47,938 bases of DNA from Nocardioides sp. (lineage in GTDB: Bacteria; Actinomycetota; Actinomycetes; Propionibacteriales; Nocardioidaceae), in assembly GCA_003519585.1 (NCBI GenBank), contig DOWL01000175.1, forward strand, positions 1 through 47,938. Direction: 5' to 3'. Numbering within the stretch: position 1 is the first letter of the stretch; every line of letters starts with the position of its first letter. The notes below the pieces were generated by a model. That model was not told the DNA's origin, did no database searches, and worked only from the letters and a program-made list of their open reading frames with translations. Both the position numbers and the translations under genes were made by a program. This document shows, one piece after another, positions 16,417-24,687 of the stretch.

Positions 16417-16751
16417 TCACGCAGCATCGACAGCCGCGGCGGGATCTTGTCGGTGCGCGAGGTCGGCAGCCGCGTGCAGCGTCCACATCGGGTCGTAGAG
16501 GTGGGTCCGGCCGAGGGCGCACAGGTCGGCGGCCGGCCAGCAGGATCGAGTTGACGTCGTCGTACGACGAGATCGCGCCGACCGCGACCACGGGCACCCC
16601 CGCGGCCCGGGCGACCTGGTGTCGGATCCGGTCGGCGAACGGCGTCGATCGCCGCGGCACCGTGGGCGATGAACGCGCGCGCGACCTCGACCGCGTCCCC
16701 CTCGGTGTTGCCGTTGGGCATCCAGTCAGTCGCCGAGATCCGCACCGTCAC
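16417..16751 (-). pseudogene. Remnant of an Old Yellow Enzyme/salicylyl-CoA 5-hydroxylase-type oxidoreductase
   Basis: Three phrases in order on the minus strand, but in different frames, match the C-terminal part of an NADH:flavin oxidoreductase of the OYE type. They are VTVRISATDWMPNGNTEGDA...HGAAAID (16644-16751), FADRIRHQVARAAGVPVVAVGAISSYDDVNSILLAG (about 16532-16642, starting one frame away), and then DLCALGRTHLYDPMWTLHAAADLA with a TGA at 16417. Intact homologues carry roughly 25 residues between the first two phrases (the '..GQ....YGR.YQTP' segment), and these are missing here. So there is an internal deletion and a second frameshift, and the barrel's N-terminal half is absent. It cannot make a working enzyme. 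Confidence 0.75.
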
Positions 16752-16804
16752 CTGCGCAAGGGTTTCCGGACCTGCGTGCACGAGACGTCGACTCACCGCG
16801 CGGA

Positions 16805-16823
16805 GGTCTCGACAGGCTCGACC
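16805..16823. repeat. Actinobacterial GGTCTCGACAGGCTCGACC-type intergenic repeat
   Basis: An imperfect palindrome, GGTCTCGACAGGCTCGACC. From general knowledge, this and its complement are a frequent dispersed sequence in intergenic DNA of Nocardioides and related actinobacteria. Only one copy is seen in this window. It lies in the decayed stretch between the OYE remnant and the PaaX remnant. Confidence 0.5.
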
Positions 16824-16941
16824 AGCGACGGTTGAGCGGGTGCCTTCCTTGCCGGAGTTTCGACACCGTTGGCGCTGGCGCGCCTCCGGGCTCTCAACCA
16901 CCGATCGACCGCAGCCAGGGCTCGGCGCCCCCGCACCCGGC

Positions 16942-16994
16942 GGCGGTGACCTATCAACCACAACCCCGCGGAACGCGGTTGATTGCCCACCGCC
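16942..16994. repeat. Nested inverted repeat, family 2, copy 1
   Basis: Two nested arm pairs: GGCGGTG (16942-16948) with CACCGCC (16988-16994), and ATCAACC (16953-16959) with GGTTGAT (16977-16983). The element at 29110-29160 has the same outer and inner arms and similar spacing. It lies downstream of the PaaX remnant and upstream of the OYE remnant. It could be a dispersed repeat or terminator-like structure. Confidence 0.65.
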
Positions 16995-17018
16995 ACCCCA
17001 GACGCGGCGAGCTCACCA

Positions 17019-17510
17019 TCAGGGCAGCTCACGCCAGGTGGTGAGGACCCGCACGTAGTCGGAGATGAAGCCGCGGTAGCGGGCATCGATGCCGGGCAGG
17101 TCCCACCACTCCCCCGCCAGTTCGCGCACGTCGCCGAAGCCGAGGTGGTCGGCGTGGAACAGCTCGACGTACTGCTCGAGGCCGTCACGCGCGAGCATGA
17201 GGCGCGCGTCGTCGGCAACGTGGGCGGGCGCGATCCAGGTGCCGGAGGAGATGGTCGCGAACCCGAGCCAGGTCAGCCGCGAGCGCAGAGCGTGCCGCTT
17301 CTCGCGCTCCGACTCGGGCACCGAGAACACCGCCAGCACCCAATCCGACTCCTGCGGCTCCTCGCGCTTGAAGATCCGCCGGTCACCCTCGGCGAGCACG
17401 CTCTCGCCGTACGCCGACAACGCGTAGCCGGCGACACCGTCACGGTTGTCCCCGACCAGCACGCCGCGCTTCTTGAGCCGCGAGACCGAAGACGGTGAAG
17501 ATCAGCGCAC
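17019..17510 (-). pseudogene. Truncated PaaX-family regulator (winged-helix N-terminus lost)
   Basis: The open part (GTG at 17462, 147 residues) contains the central and C-terminal PaaX domains: ESDWVLAVFSVPESEREKRHALRSRL, GFATISSGTWIAPAHV and a helical end. The phrase SVSRLKKRGVLVGDNRDG just before the GTG matches the end of the PaaX N-terminal domain. Immediately upstream, but in another frame, ALIFTVFG matches the very beginning of that N-terminal domain. So roughly 50 residues including the DNA-recognition helix appear deleted with a frame change. An intact PaaX is about twice this length. It would normally repress a phenylacetate-type pathway, and no paa genes are near. Confidence 0.7.
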
Positions 17511-17555
17511 GTGGTGACTGCGGCGGGGGCGCGGAGTCAGCCGACGTCACGAGGC

Positions 17556-17903
17556 GTGAATGTACGCGACGATGACGGAGTGCAGCACGAACTCGACACC
17601 CGCAGCCCACTCGACCTGACCCCGCTCGAGGAGGAGGCCGTCGTCTCAGGTACGCCGGCCACCGGGTTCCGCGCGTTGACCACCGTGGCCGACGTCGAGG
17701 TCGGGATCTGGGAGATGACGCCGGGCACCGCGACCGACGTGGAGGCCGACGAGGTCTTCGTCGTGCTGTCCGGGTCCGCCACTGTCACCTTCGCCGACGG
17801 TGAGTCGCTCGAGCTCCAGCCCGGCAGCGTCGTACGCCTGCACGCGGGCGAGCACACCCGCTGGACCATCCACGAGACGCTGCGGAAGGTCTACGTGACC
17901 TAG
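17556..17903 (+). CDS. Small cupin-domain protein
   Basis: About 115 residues from a GTG (starts at 17511 or 17580 are possible; no strong ribosome-binding site decides). The sequence GIWEMTPGTATDVEADEVFVVL, then GSVVRLHAGEHTRWTIHETLRKVYV, fits the Cupin_3 type, as in the cupin at 8010-8378, though the two are only distantly similar. The position is convergent with the alcohol dehydrogenase gene, ten bases away, and next to a PaaX remnant. Function unknown; perhaps binding of a small carboxylate or amine. Confidence 0.7.
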   Translation: MNVRDDDGVQHELDTRSPLDLTPLEEEAVVSGTPATGFRALTTVADVEVGIWEMTPGTATDVEADEVFVVLSGSATVTFADGESLELQPGSVVRLHAGEHTRWTIHETLRKVYVT

Positions 17904-17913
17904 GCCGCGGCAG

Positions 17914-18933
17914 TCAGCGGACGGTCGGGTCGAGCAGCACCTTGGCATGCGTGTTGCCCGGCGACAGCAGCTCGTCGAACATCGCGTCGGCCCCCGCCAG
18001 CGAGATAACGTCGGACACGACCTCGACCGGCACCTGGCCGGCGGCGATGTGATCGAGCGCCTCGGCAAACTCCGGGGCCGTGCAGTTGACCGCACCCACG
18101 ATCCGCAGCTCCTTGGACACCACGAGTCGCTGGTCGAATTCGACAGGAGCCGGCGGCCGTCCCTGCAGGACCACTCGCCCGGTCGGACCTACAAGCTGGA
18201 CCGCCAGTCCGGGGCTGGTGATGTGGCCTGACGCCTCCAGGACCGCGCGAGGCGTGCCGCCGAGCACCTTGGTCACCGCGGTCTCGACCTCGTCGAGGTC
18301 GACCGCCCAGAAGCCGAGCGCGGCGGCCGCCTCGCGGCGGAACGGATTGGGATCGACCAGCACGACGTCGTCGATGCCGCGCACCCGGAGTGCCAGCGCG
18401 AGCATGGTGCCGATCGGACCCGCACCGAGGATGCAGACCGTGTCACCCGGCGCGACCTCGGCCTGGTTGACACCGTGCAAGCCGATCGCCAGCGGCTCGG
18501 TGAGCGCGGCCTCGTCGAAGCTCACATGTTCGGGGATCGCATGCAGCAGCACCGGCGGCACGACGATCTGCTCGGCGTACCCGCCCTGGGTCGTGCCGAG
18601 TCCGAGTGAGAGCTGCAACGCTTGCGCACACATGTGCGGCCGGCCAGCGGTGCAGCGCTCGCAGGTGCCGCACGAGACCGCGTGGTACGACGCCACTCGG
18701 TCGCCCGGCGCCCAGCCCGCCACCCCGGCGCCGACGTCGAGGACGGTCCCGACGATCTCGTGGCCGAGCACGGCTCCGGGCGCCACGATGCGCTCCTCGG
18801 AGCGCAGATGGAGGTCGGAGCCGCAGATCCCGCACCGCTCGACCCGGAGCATCACGGTGCCCGGCTCGAGCACCGGGTCCGCGAGTTCCTCGACGACGAG
18901 CCTGCGCTCAGGCGTGACGACGACTGCCTGCAT
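17914..18933 (-). CDS. Zinc-dependent alcohol dehydrogenase (MDR family)
   Basis: 339 residues. Catalytic-zinc motifs are ERCGICGSDLH (Cys37) and LGHEIVG (His58-Glu59). All four structural-zinc cysteines are present: Cys88, Cys91, Cys94 and Cys102 in SCGTCERCTAGRPHMC. The NAD(P)-binding turn is ILGAGPIGTMLAL, and VDPNP at the end of beta-2 suggests NAD+ preference. It should oxidise an alcohol to a ketone or aldehyde. It is the last gene of the six-gene minus operon starting with the FAH-family gene and follows the reductase gene by four bases. Substrate likely an intermediate of the same pathway. Confidence 0.9.
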   Translation of the reverse strand: MQAVVVTPERRLVVEELADPVLEPGTVMLRVERCGICGSDLHLRSEERIVAPGAVLGHEIVGTVLDVGAGVAGWAPGDRVASYHAVSCGTCERCTAGRPHMCAQALQLSLGLGTTQGGYAEQIVVPPVLLHAIPEHVSFDEAALTEPLAIGLHGVNQAEVAPGDTVCILGAGPIGTMLALALRVRGIDDVVLVDPNPFRREAAAALGFWAVDLDEVETAVTKVLGGTPRAVLEASGHITSPGLAVQLVGPTGRVVLQGRPPAPVEFDQRLVVSKELRIVGAVNCTAPEFAEALDHIAAGQVPVEVVSDVISLAGADAMFDELLSPGNTHAKVLLDPTVR

Positions 18934-18937
18934 CCCG

Positions 18938-19951
18938 CTACCCCTCCTCGCTCGCGATGCGCACGAGGCGCTTTCCGATGTTGCCGCCCGCTAGCAGGTC
19001 GATCAGGGCCTCCGGCGCACGCTCCAGCCCGTCGTACACATCGTGGACCGAGGTCAGCCGACCCGATTCCAGCTCGGCGGCTAGGAACTCCTCGCCCTGC
19101 TCCCACTCGTCCTCGAAGTCGTGGACCAGGAAGCCCTCCATCCGCAGCCGGCGGGTCACGATCAGTCCGGGCAGCGCGCGGAGGCTGGCCGGCTGCTCAC
19201 CGTCGTACGCGGACACCGAACCGCAGCTGACGATCACACCGTGGGTGTTCATCAGGGGCAGGACCGAGGTCAGCACTCGCCCGGCGACGTTGTCGAAGTA
19301 GACGTCGACGCCGTCGGGACAGGCCGCCGCCAGGGCGGCCCGCAGGTCGTCGGTGTGGTGGTCTACGACCGCGTCGAAGTGCAGCTCATCGCGCAGGAAG
19401 TCGGCCTTGGCTCGCGAGCCGCACACCCCCACCACACGGCAGCCGAGGGTGCGCGCCAGCTGCCCGACGACACTGCCGGTAGCTCCGGCGGCCGCCGAGA
19501 CGACGACGGTCTGCCCGGCCTCGGGCCGGCCGACCCGGACCAGGCCGAAGTACGCCGTCAGGCCGGTGACGCCCAGGACGCTCACCCGATCCTCGAGCGA
19601 ACCGCGGCCCGAGATGGGCCGGAGCGTCGTGGTGTCGACGAGGGCGTACTCCTGCCAGCCGCCCTGGGTCGCGACGATCGTGCCGGGTGCGAGTTCGTCG
19701 ACATCGCTGCGGACCACCTCGGCCAGGGTGTAGCCGGCGATGACCTCCCCCACCTCCAGCTGGTCGCGGTAGGTCGGGCCGCTCATCCATGCGCGGGCCG
19801 CGGGGTCGATGGAGAGCAACAGGTTGCGACACAGCGTCTGGCCCGGGCCCGGGTCTGGCACGGGCGTGGTGTCGAGCAGGAAGTCGTCGGCACTCAGCGG
19901 GCCGCTCGGTTGCCGGGCCAGCAGGATCCGTCGCTGCTGCGGGTCGCTCAT
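18938..19951 (-). CDS. NADP-dependent enone/quinone reductase (MDR, leukotriene-B4-dehydrogenase-like)
   Basis: 337 residues; the ATG overlaps the upstream stop by four bases. Zinc ligands are absent, as in the enoyl reductase branch of the medium-chain family. The start RRILLARQPSGPLSADDF and LLLSIDPAARAWMS match the 'NADP-dependent oxidoreductase' group, which reduces alpha,beta-unsaturated ketones and aldehydes. The nucleotide loop is VVSAAAGATGSVVGQLA, and VCGSRAKADFL follows, consistent with NADPH. In this operon it could saturate an enone formed after alcohol oxidation. Family-level call only. Confidence 0.87.
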   Translation of the reverse strand: MSDPQQRRILLARQPSGPLSADDFLLDTTPVPDPGPGQTLCRNLLLSIDPAARAWMSGPTYRDQLEVGEVIAGYTLAEVVRSDVDELAPGTIVATQGGWQEYALVDTTTLRPISGRGSLEDRVSVLGVTGLTAYFGLVRVGRPEAGQTVVVSAAAGATGSVVGQLARTLGCRVVGVCGSRAKADFLRDELHFDAVVDHHTDDLRAALAAACPDGVDVYFDNVAGRVLTSVLPLMNTHGVIVSCGSVSAYDGEQPASLRALPGLIVTRRLRMEGFLVHDFEDEWEQGEEFLAAELESGRLTSVHDVYDGLERAPEALIDLLAGGNIGKRLVRIASEEG

Positions 19952-20337
19952 ACAGGCAGCTCCTCGGCGAACGCGCCGTCGAGCAGCCGGAACGCCGCCA
20001 CGGCGGCCGGGTAGCCGGCGTAGGCGACCAGGTGGATCAACGCCTCGCCGAGCTCGTCCTGGGTCCAGCCGTTGCGCCGGGCGCCCTGCAGGTGCAGGGC
20101 CAACTCGTGGTCGCGGCCGGCCATCGCCAGCGCGGTGACCGTGATCAGCGACCGGGACTTGCGGTCCAGCCCCGGTCGGCACCAGACCCCGCCCCAGCCC
20201 TCCTCGGTGAGGTAGCGCTGCCATCGCTGCATCGTCGGCGAGGCCGGCGCGGCCAACGTCGCCTCGAGTCGACCCCGGCCCAACACCTCGGCGCGGGCCC
20301 GGAGTCCGGCCTGGTAGCGCTCGTCGTCCTCGTGCAT
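19948..20337 (-). CDS. Carboxymuconolactone decarboxylase-family protein
   Basis: 129 residues, a normal length for the PcaC-like branch. The motif RSLITVTALAMAGRDHELALHLQGARRNGWTQDELGEALIHLVAYAGYPAA is diagnostic; it lacks the CxxC of AhpD-type peroxidase relatives. True PcaC decarboxylates gamma-carboxymuconolactone in the beta-ketoadipate pathway, but no other pca genes are here, so a related ring or lactone decarboxylation or a hydrolase-like role is as likely. It is coupled by ATGA to the reductase and lies one base after the ligase gene. Confidence 0.85.
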   Translation of the reverse strand: MHEDDERYQAGLRARAEVLGRGRLEATLAAPASPTMQRWQRYLTEEGWGGVWCRPGLDRKSRSLITVTALAMAGRDHELALHLQGARRNGWTQDELGEALIHLVAYAGYPAAVAAFRLLDGAFAEELPV

Positions 20338-20338
20338 G

Positions 20339-21955
20339 TCAGCGGCTCCCTTCGGCGTACTGCTGACGCATCGTCCGCTTGTCGAACTTCCCGACCGAGG
20401 TGCGCGGGATCCCGTCGGCCGTGGCCCACGACTCGGGGACCTGCCAGCGCGGCACGTGGTCGAGCAAGTGGCGCCGGAGTACGTCGTAGTCCGCCTCCGC
20501 GCCGTCGTTCCAGACGACGACGGCCAGTGGCCGCTCCTGCCAGCGTTCGTCGGGGATCGCGATCACCGCGGCCTCGAAGACCGCCGGGTGCGCCACCAGC
20601 GCGGTCTCGAGGGTGACCGAGCTGATCCACTCACCGCCGGACTTGATGAGGTCCTTGGCGCGGTCCTTGATCTGCATGAAGCCGAGCGCGTCGAGGGTGC
20701 CGACATCGCCGGTGCGCAGCCAGCCGTCCTCGAACCGGTCGGAGTCGAGGACCTTGTGGTATCCGCCGGTCACCCACGGTCCGCGGCACTGGAACTCGCC
20801 CACCGCCACGCCGTCCCTCGGCAGCTCCGCGCCCGCGTCGTCGACGATCCGGCAGGAGACACCCGCGATCACGCGACCGGTGTGCGCGCGCCAGGTCCAC
20901 TCGTCCTCGGGGTCCGACCCCTTCGGCGGGAAGGCCACCGCCGCGACCGGCGAGGTCTCGGTCATCCCCCAGCCCTGGACCAGGTCGACACCCAACCGAT
21001 CCCGGAAGGCCCGCATCATCGAGACCGGCACCGCCGAGCCACCGCCGACGAGCATCCGCACCGTCGAGAGGTCGACCGGGTGCGACTCGGCGTACCGCAG
21101 CACGTCGTTCCACACGGTGGGTACGCCGGCCGAGATGGTCGCGCGCTCCTCGGTCATGAAGGCGGTCAACGCCGGCGCCTGCAGGTGTGGCCCAGGCATC
21201 AGCAGGTCGGCACCGGACAGCCACGCGGCGTACGGCAGCCCCCACGCGTTGGCGTGGAACATCGGCACGACCGGCAGCACCCGGTCGCGCTCGGTCATGC
21301 CGTAGACGTTGCCGGCGAGCACGCCGAGCGAGTGGAGGTAGAGGGACCGGTGGCTGTACGCCACACCCTTGGGGTCGCCGGTGGTGCCGCTGGTGTAGCA
21401 GAGCGCCGCGGCGCAGCGCTCGTCGAGCTCCTCGCACCAGTCGTACGTCCTGGGCCGGCCGGCGAGGAGCTGCTCGTAGTCGTGGACGACCACGCCCGGC
21501 GCCAGCTCGGACTGCAGCACCGGGGGCGCGTCGCCGTTGACGACGACATGCCGGACCGAGCCGCTGTCGCGGATGGCCGGGATCAGGAGCGGCACCAGGT
21601 CGGCGTCGACGACCACGACCGCGTCCTCCGCGTGATCGACGATCCAGCCCAGCTGCTGGGCGCCCAGCCGGATGTTGAGCGTGTGCAGGACGGCGCCCAT
21701 GGAGGGCACCGCGAGGTAGGCCTCGAGGTGGGCCTGGTTGTTCCACATGAAGGTCGCCACCCGGTCGGAGTGGCGTACGCCCAGTGCGGCCAGCGCGTGC
21801 GCAAGCTGTGCGGCGCGCTCCGCCGTCTCGGTGAAGGTACGGCGAGTGGTCCCGTCGGGGTCGAGCGTGACGACCTCGCTCGAGGAATAGGTCCGCTCAC
21901 CGTGGCGCAGCAGCGCCGCGACGGTGAGCGGCGCGTCCTGCATAGTGCTCTGCAC
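20339..21955 (-). CDS. Long/medium-chain fatty-acid-CoA ligase-like AMP-dependent synthetase
   Basis: About 538 residues; the GTG giving [12 protein letters not shown] is chosen, as homologues often begin 'STMQD.PLt'. An ATG four codons later is the alternative. ANL-superfamily motifs are clear: [13 protein letters not shown] (phosphate loop), [18 protein letters not shown], and the C-terminal [15 protein letters not shown] hinge followed by GKFDKR with the catalytic Lys. It activates a carboxylic acid to its CoA ester through an acyl-AMP. It sits one base from genes on both sides within the minus operon, so it probably activates the acid released by the FAH-family hydrolase. Confidence 0.92.
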   Translation of the reverse strand: MQSTMQDAPLTVAALLRHGERTYSSSEVVTLDPDGTTRRTFTETAERAAQLAHALAALGVRHSDRVATFMWNNQAHLEAYLAVPSMGAVLHTLNIRLGAQQLGWIVDHAEDAVVVVDADLVPLLIPAIRDSGSVRHVVVNGDAPPVLQSELAPGVVVHDYEQLLAGRPRTYDWCEELDERCAAALCYTSGTTGDPKGVAYSHRSLYLHSLGVLAGNVYGMTERDRVLPVVPMFHANAWGLPYAAWLSGADLLMPGPHLQAPALTAFMTEERATISAGVPTVWNDVLRYAESHPVDLSTVRMLVGGGSAVPVSMMRAFRDRLGVDLVQGWGMTETSPVAAVAFPPKGSDPEDEWTWRAHTGRVIAGVSCRIVDDAGAELPRDGVAVGEFQCRGPWVTGGYHKVLDSDRFEDGWLRTGDVGTLDALGFMQIKDRAKDLIKSGGEWISSVTLETALVAHPAVFEAAVIAIPDERWQERPLAVVVWNDGAEADYDVLRRHLLDHVPRWQVPESWATADGIPRTSVGKFDKRTMRQQYAEGSR

Positions 21956-21956
21956 G

Positions 21957-22430
21957 TCAGCCCACTGACACGAGCCGCTCGAGCTCCGGCACGAGCTGGT
22001 CCATCGGGAGCGTGATGTCGACGTCCTTCTTGAACGGTTGCGGGACATCCTTCCCGGTCGGCCAGTAGACCTCGATCCGGTTGCGCTCGGGGTCGAAGAA
22101 GTAGATGCCGACGGCGTTGCCATGGGTCACCACCTGCTCGATGTCCACGCCGGCTTCGACGAAGCAGGCGTGATACTCCTGCAGGCTCGCCAGGTCGGAG
22201 ACCCGCCAGGACAGCTGCTGCAACACCTTCGCCCCGGCCGGTACGTCGCGGCCACCGGCGAGCACCAACTCGTGATGCTCGTAGTCGGGGCGCGAGGACA
22301 GGAAGACGATGCCGCGGCCGAGGTCCTCGTCGGTGATCGTCAGCCCCATCACCCTGCTGTAGAAGTCGCGCATCAGCTCCAGGTCCGCGACGTGCAGCCC
22401 CACGTGGCCCAGCTCGATGATCCCGGTCAT
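21957..22430 (-). CDS. VOC-superfamily protein, extradiol dioxygenase-like
   Basis: 157 residues; the ATG overlaps the FAH-family stop (ATGA). A single vicinal-oxygen-chelate unit pair is seen: IELGHVGLHVADLELMRDFYSRVMGLT (first strand with His), SRPDYEHHELVLAG, then IYFFDPERNRIEVYW with the terminal Glu. In extradiol dioxygenases the second metal His lies in a 'L.H.af.V.d' phrase; here that phrase reads LQQLSWRVSD, with Gln in the His position. It may therefore not be a classic ring-cleaving dioxygenase. In the operon with an FAH-family hydrolase, ring opening remains an attractive but unproven role. Confidence 0.8.
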   Translation of the reverse strand: MTGIIELGHVGLHVADLELMRDFYSRVMGLTITDEDLGRGIVFLSSRPDYEHHELVLAGGRDVPAGAKVLQQLSWRVSDLASLQEYHACFVEAGVDIEQVVTHGNAVGIYFFDPERNRIEVYWPTGKDVPQPFKKDVDITLPMDQLVPELERLVSVG

Positions 22431-23347
22431 TGGATGTTGCCCCTTCCGCTCTGGCCGTGCTCGCCGCTCTGGCTCGGCCGCCCACCGCCCACCATGGTGT
22501 TCCTCAGCTCGCCGATGCCCTCGACCCGGGTCACCAGGACATCGCCGTCGCGCAGGAACCGCGGCGGGTTCTGCCGCGCGCCGACGCCGGCCGGCGTACC
22601 GGTGAAGATCAGGTCGCCTGGGAGCATCACGCAGGTCGCCGAGATCTGGGCGATGATGCTCGGCACGGAGAAGATCATCATCGAGGTGCGCGAGCTCTGC
22701 ATCACCTCCCCGTTGAGCAGGCAGTCCAGGGCCAGATCGTCGGGGTCGGCCAGGTCGTCCAACGTCACCAGGGCCGGGCCGATCGGCCCGAACCCGGGCA
22801 TCGACTTGGCCAACGACAGCTGTGGGATCGCCGCACTGAACTGGAGCTCCCGCTCGGAGATGTCCTGGCCAGCGCAGAGCCCCGCGACGTACTGCCAGGC
22901 GTCGGTCTCGGGCACCCGGTCGGCCGTCCGGCCCATCACGACCACGAGCTCCACCTCGTAATCGACGTTGCCAGCCGGCACGTGAACGTCCTCGAACGGA
23001 CCGGCCACACAGGAGGGGAACTTGGTGAAGACGATCGGGGCCGTCGGGAGCTCGCGGGCCGCCTCCGCACTGTGGTCGGCGTAGTTGAGGGCCAGCGCGA
23101 AGACCTGTCGCGGTCGCGGCACAGGTGCGCGCAGGCACGCCGGGTCGAGCGCGACGTCATCCAGCCCGCCGTTCAGCTCGCCGTTCAGCACGCCGGCCGA
23201 GGCGGCCCATCCCACGAACTCGTCCCACTCGTCGAAGACCGCCTGGGGGTCCGGCCCGAACCGGCCCTCGGATGCATCGGCGACGTCGACGCCGCGCTCG
23301 GTGGCCACCTCGAGGGTGAGGCGGCCGGCCACGTTGAGCAGACGCAT
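22427..23347 (-). CDS. Fumarylacetoacetate hydrolase-family protein
   Basis: 306 residues. The ATG is chosen because MRLLNVAGRLTLE is the usual beginning; upstream codons run into the promoter. Family motifs include VFALALNYADHSAEA, PIVFTKFPSCVAGPFEDV, the metal-binding DYEVELVVVMGR (Glu, Glu), SIIAQISATCVMLPGDLIFTGTPAGVG and FLRDGD. Members cleave C-C bonds of beta-diketones or isomerise/hydrolyse ring-cleavage products with Mg2+ or Mn2+. It is the first gene of the minus operon and diverges from the VOC-ferredoxin-VOC-P450 operon. It probably acts just after ring opening. Confidence 0.88.
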   Translation of the reverse strand: MRLLNVAGRLTLEVATERGVDVADASEGRFGPDPQAVFDEWDEFVGWAASAGVLNGELNGGLDDVALDPACLRAPVPRPRQVFALALNYADHSAEAARELPTAPIVFTKFPSCVAGPFEDVHVPAGNVDYEVELVVVMGRTADRVPETDAWQYVAGLCAGQDISERELQFSAAIPQLSLAKSMPGFGPIGPALVTLDDLADPDDLALDCLLNGEVMQSSRTSMMIFSVPSIIAQISATCVMLPGDLIFTGTPAGVGARQNPPRFLRDGDVLVTRVEGIGELRNTMVGGGRPSQSGEHGQSGRGNIQ

Positions 23348-23507
23348 GGAGCCTGCACCACCTTCAAATAGTCGTTTATTTGTCAGATTGTCGGATATCT
23401 GACTCTTCGGCCGAGCATACAGACGCACTACAGGCCTGGCTAGAGTCGCGGAGAAACAAACAAATTACCAGACATCTCGATTGACAATCGACTATTTGGG
23501 ACCGAGG
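23348..23507. promoter_or_regulatory. Divergent control region of the catabolic operons
   Basis: This A+T-rich stretch separates the two operons. CAAATAGTCG at 23365-23374 is mirrored by CGACTATTTG at 23489-23498, one copy beside each start. Between them, GTCAGAT (23382-23388) and ATCTGAC (23397-23403) form another inverted pair, and GTCGGATATCTGAC overlaps it. Sites resembling GATAGTC or its complement occur at the GntR, ABC and SDR promoters too. The probable binder is the GntR protein encoded at 26884-27564. Confidence 0.6.
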
Positions 23508-23978
23508 ATGGCAGCCGTGTCCCACCCGGAGGCGTGCCCTGCGCTCTTCCATGTGGGCATCACGGTGGCCGACCTGGATCGGGCCCTCGCCTTCTACCGC
23601 GACGGGCTCGGACTCACGGTGCAGTCCGATCGGGTGGCCGAGAGCCCAACCCTCGCGACGCTCACCGGCGTATCCGTCACCAGGCTGCGGATCGCGCTCC
23701 TCGACGCGCCCGGAGGTGGCGTCTTCGAGCTGCTCCAGTACGACGACGGTGCGATGGGCGAGCCGCTGCCCGCCTCGCGCGCCGGGACCGGCCACGTCTG
23801 CGTCTTCGTCGACGACCTCGGCGAGGCGACCGCTCGGCTGCTGGCGTTCGGCGGCACCCAGGTGTCGGCCGAGCCGGTGACGGTCTCCGGGGGCGAGTAC
23901 GCCGGACGGCGGTGCGTCTACCTGCGCGACCCGGACGGCTACCTGGTCGAGCTCTTCACCGGGCCCGGTCCGCGATGA
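23508..23978 (+). CDS. VOC-superfamily (glyoxalase/bleomycin-resistance-fold) protein A
   Basis: 156 residues from ATG (a GTG three codons later has a better-spaced GAGG). Two beta-alpha-beta modules are visible: LFHVGITVADLDRALAFYRDGLGLT with His, GGVFELLQYDD with Glu, GTGHVCVFVDDL with His, and YLRDPDGYLVELFTG with Glu, a full set of four possible metal ligands. It shares 'HxGITVtDxDRxxxFYRDGLGL' with the VOC gene two places downstream, so the two are paralogues. It could be an epimerase, isomerase or dioxygenase acting on a pathway intermediate. First gene of the plus operon. Confidence 0.8.
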   Translation: MAAVSHPEACPALFHVGITVADLDRALAFYRDGLGLTVQSDRVAESPTLATLTGVSVTRLRIALLDAPGGGVFELLQYDDGAMGEPLPASRAGTGHVCVFVDDLGEATARLLAFGGTQVSAEPVTVSGGEYAGRRCVYLRDPDGYLVELFTGPGPR

Positions 23979-24199
23979 CCGGCTCGACGCTGCGCGCGGA
24001 CCGCGAACGCTGCATCGGCTCGGGGTTGTGCACCGGACTGGCCCCGGAGGTGTTCGGTGCCGCAGACGACGATCTGGTGGAGCTGCTGCGCCAGCCCGAG
24101 CGCGACCGCGCCGATGTGGCACGCGCGATCGCGAGCTGTCCGGTCGAGGCGCTGGGCTGGAGCGAGGCACCCACCGACGAGAGGGAGGACCGAGGATGA
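23975..24199 (+). CDS. Ferredoxin (3Fe-4S type) of the P450 system
   Basis: 74 residues, overlapping the genes on both sides by four bases. Three cysteines are arranged as Cys13-x5-Cys19 (CIGSGLC) and Cys55 in SCPVEAL, with Ser16 in the place of the fourth Cys of 4Fe-4S ferredoxins. This fits the 3Fe-4S ferredoxins that partner actinobacterial P450s. The phrase LCTGLAPEVF is also typical. It should pass electrons from an unlinked ferredoxin reductase to the P450 encoded two genes downstream; no reductase is encoded in the window. Confidence 0.9.
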   Translation: MTGSTLRADRERCIGSGLCTGLAPEVFGAADDDLVELLRQPERDRADVARAIASCPVEALGWSEAPTDEREDRG

Positions 24200-24687
24200 G
24201 CGGCGCAGGCAAGGTCGTGGGCTTCTTCCACGCCGGGATCACCGTGACCGACATGGACCGGTCGGTGCCCTTCTACCGCGACGGGCTCGGGCTCGAGCCG
24301 TTCTGGGACGTCACCCGCGACTCGGCCATGGTCCGCACCGTGGTCGGGGTCGACTTCTCGACGCTGCGCAACGTGATGCTGCGGCTGCCTGGTGGTGGAT
24401 TCGTGGAGCTGTTGGAGTACCGCGGCGTGGACCGGCCGGAGCCGTCGTTCGCCCCGGCCAGCGTCCCCGGGACCGGCCATCTGTGCTTGGAGGTGCGCGA
24501 CATCGACGCGGTGGTGGAGCGGCTGGTGGCCCTGGGTGGCACGCCCGGCTCCGCCGTACAGACGGTCCCCGAGGGCGGTCCCCGGGCCGGGAGTCGACTC
24601 GTCTACGTCCGCGACCCCGACGGCTGGCTGCTGGAGCTCTATCAGTTCGCCTCCGGGTCGAGCGCCGATCTCCAGGCCGACTCGTGA
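24196..24687 (+). CDS. VOC-superfamily protein B
   Basis: 163 residues from an ATG overlapping the ferredoxin stop, with a GAGG just upstream. Modules: FFHAGITVTDMDRSVPFYRDGLGLE, GGGFVELLEYRG, GTGHLCLEVRDIDAVVERL and YVRDPDGWLLELYQF. The same four His/Glu positions as in paralogue A are present. The pair flanking a ferredoxin is unusual. They may form a heteromer or act on successive intermediates. It ends in a GTGA overlap with the P450 gene, so expression of all four proteins is coupled. Confidence 0.8.
   Translation: MSGAGKVVGFFHAGITVTDMDRSVPFYRDGLGLEPFWDVTRDSAMVRTVVGVDFSTLRNVMLRLPGGGFVELLEYRGVDRPEPSFAPASVPGTGHLCLEVRDIDAVVERLVALGGTPGSAVQTVPEGGPRAGSRLVYVRDPDGWLLELYQFASGSSADLQADS

Noticed and set aside
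15014-16660. Long minus-strand frame of about 548 codons
   Set aside because: It crosses the SRPBCC and TetR-C genes in a different frame. Only its first 40 residues look real, and these belong to the Old Yellow Enzyme remnant.
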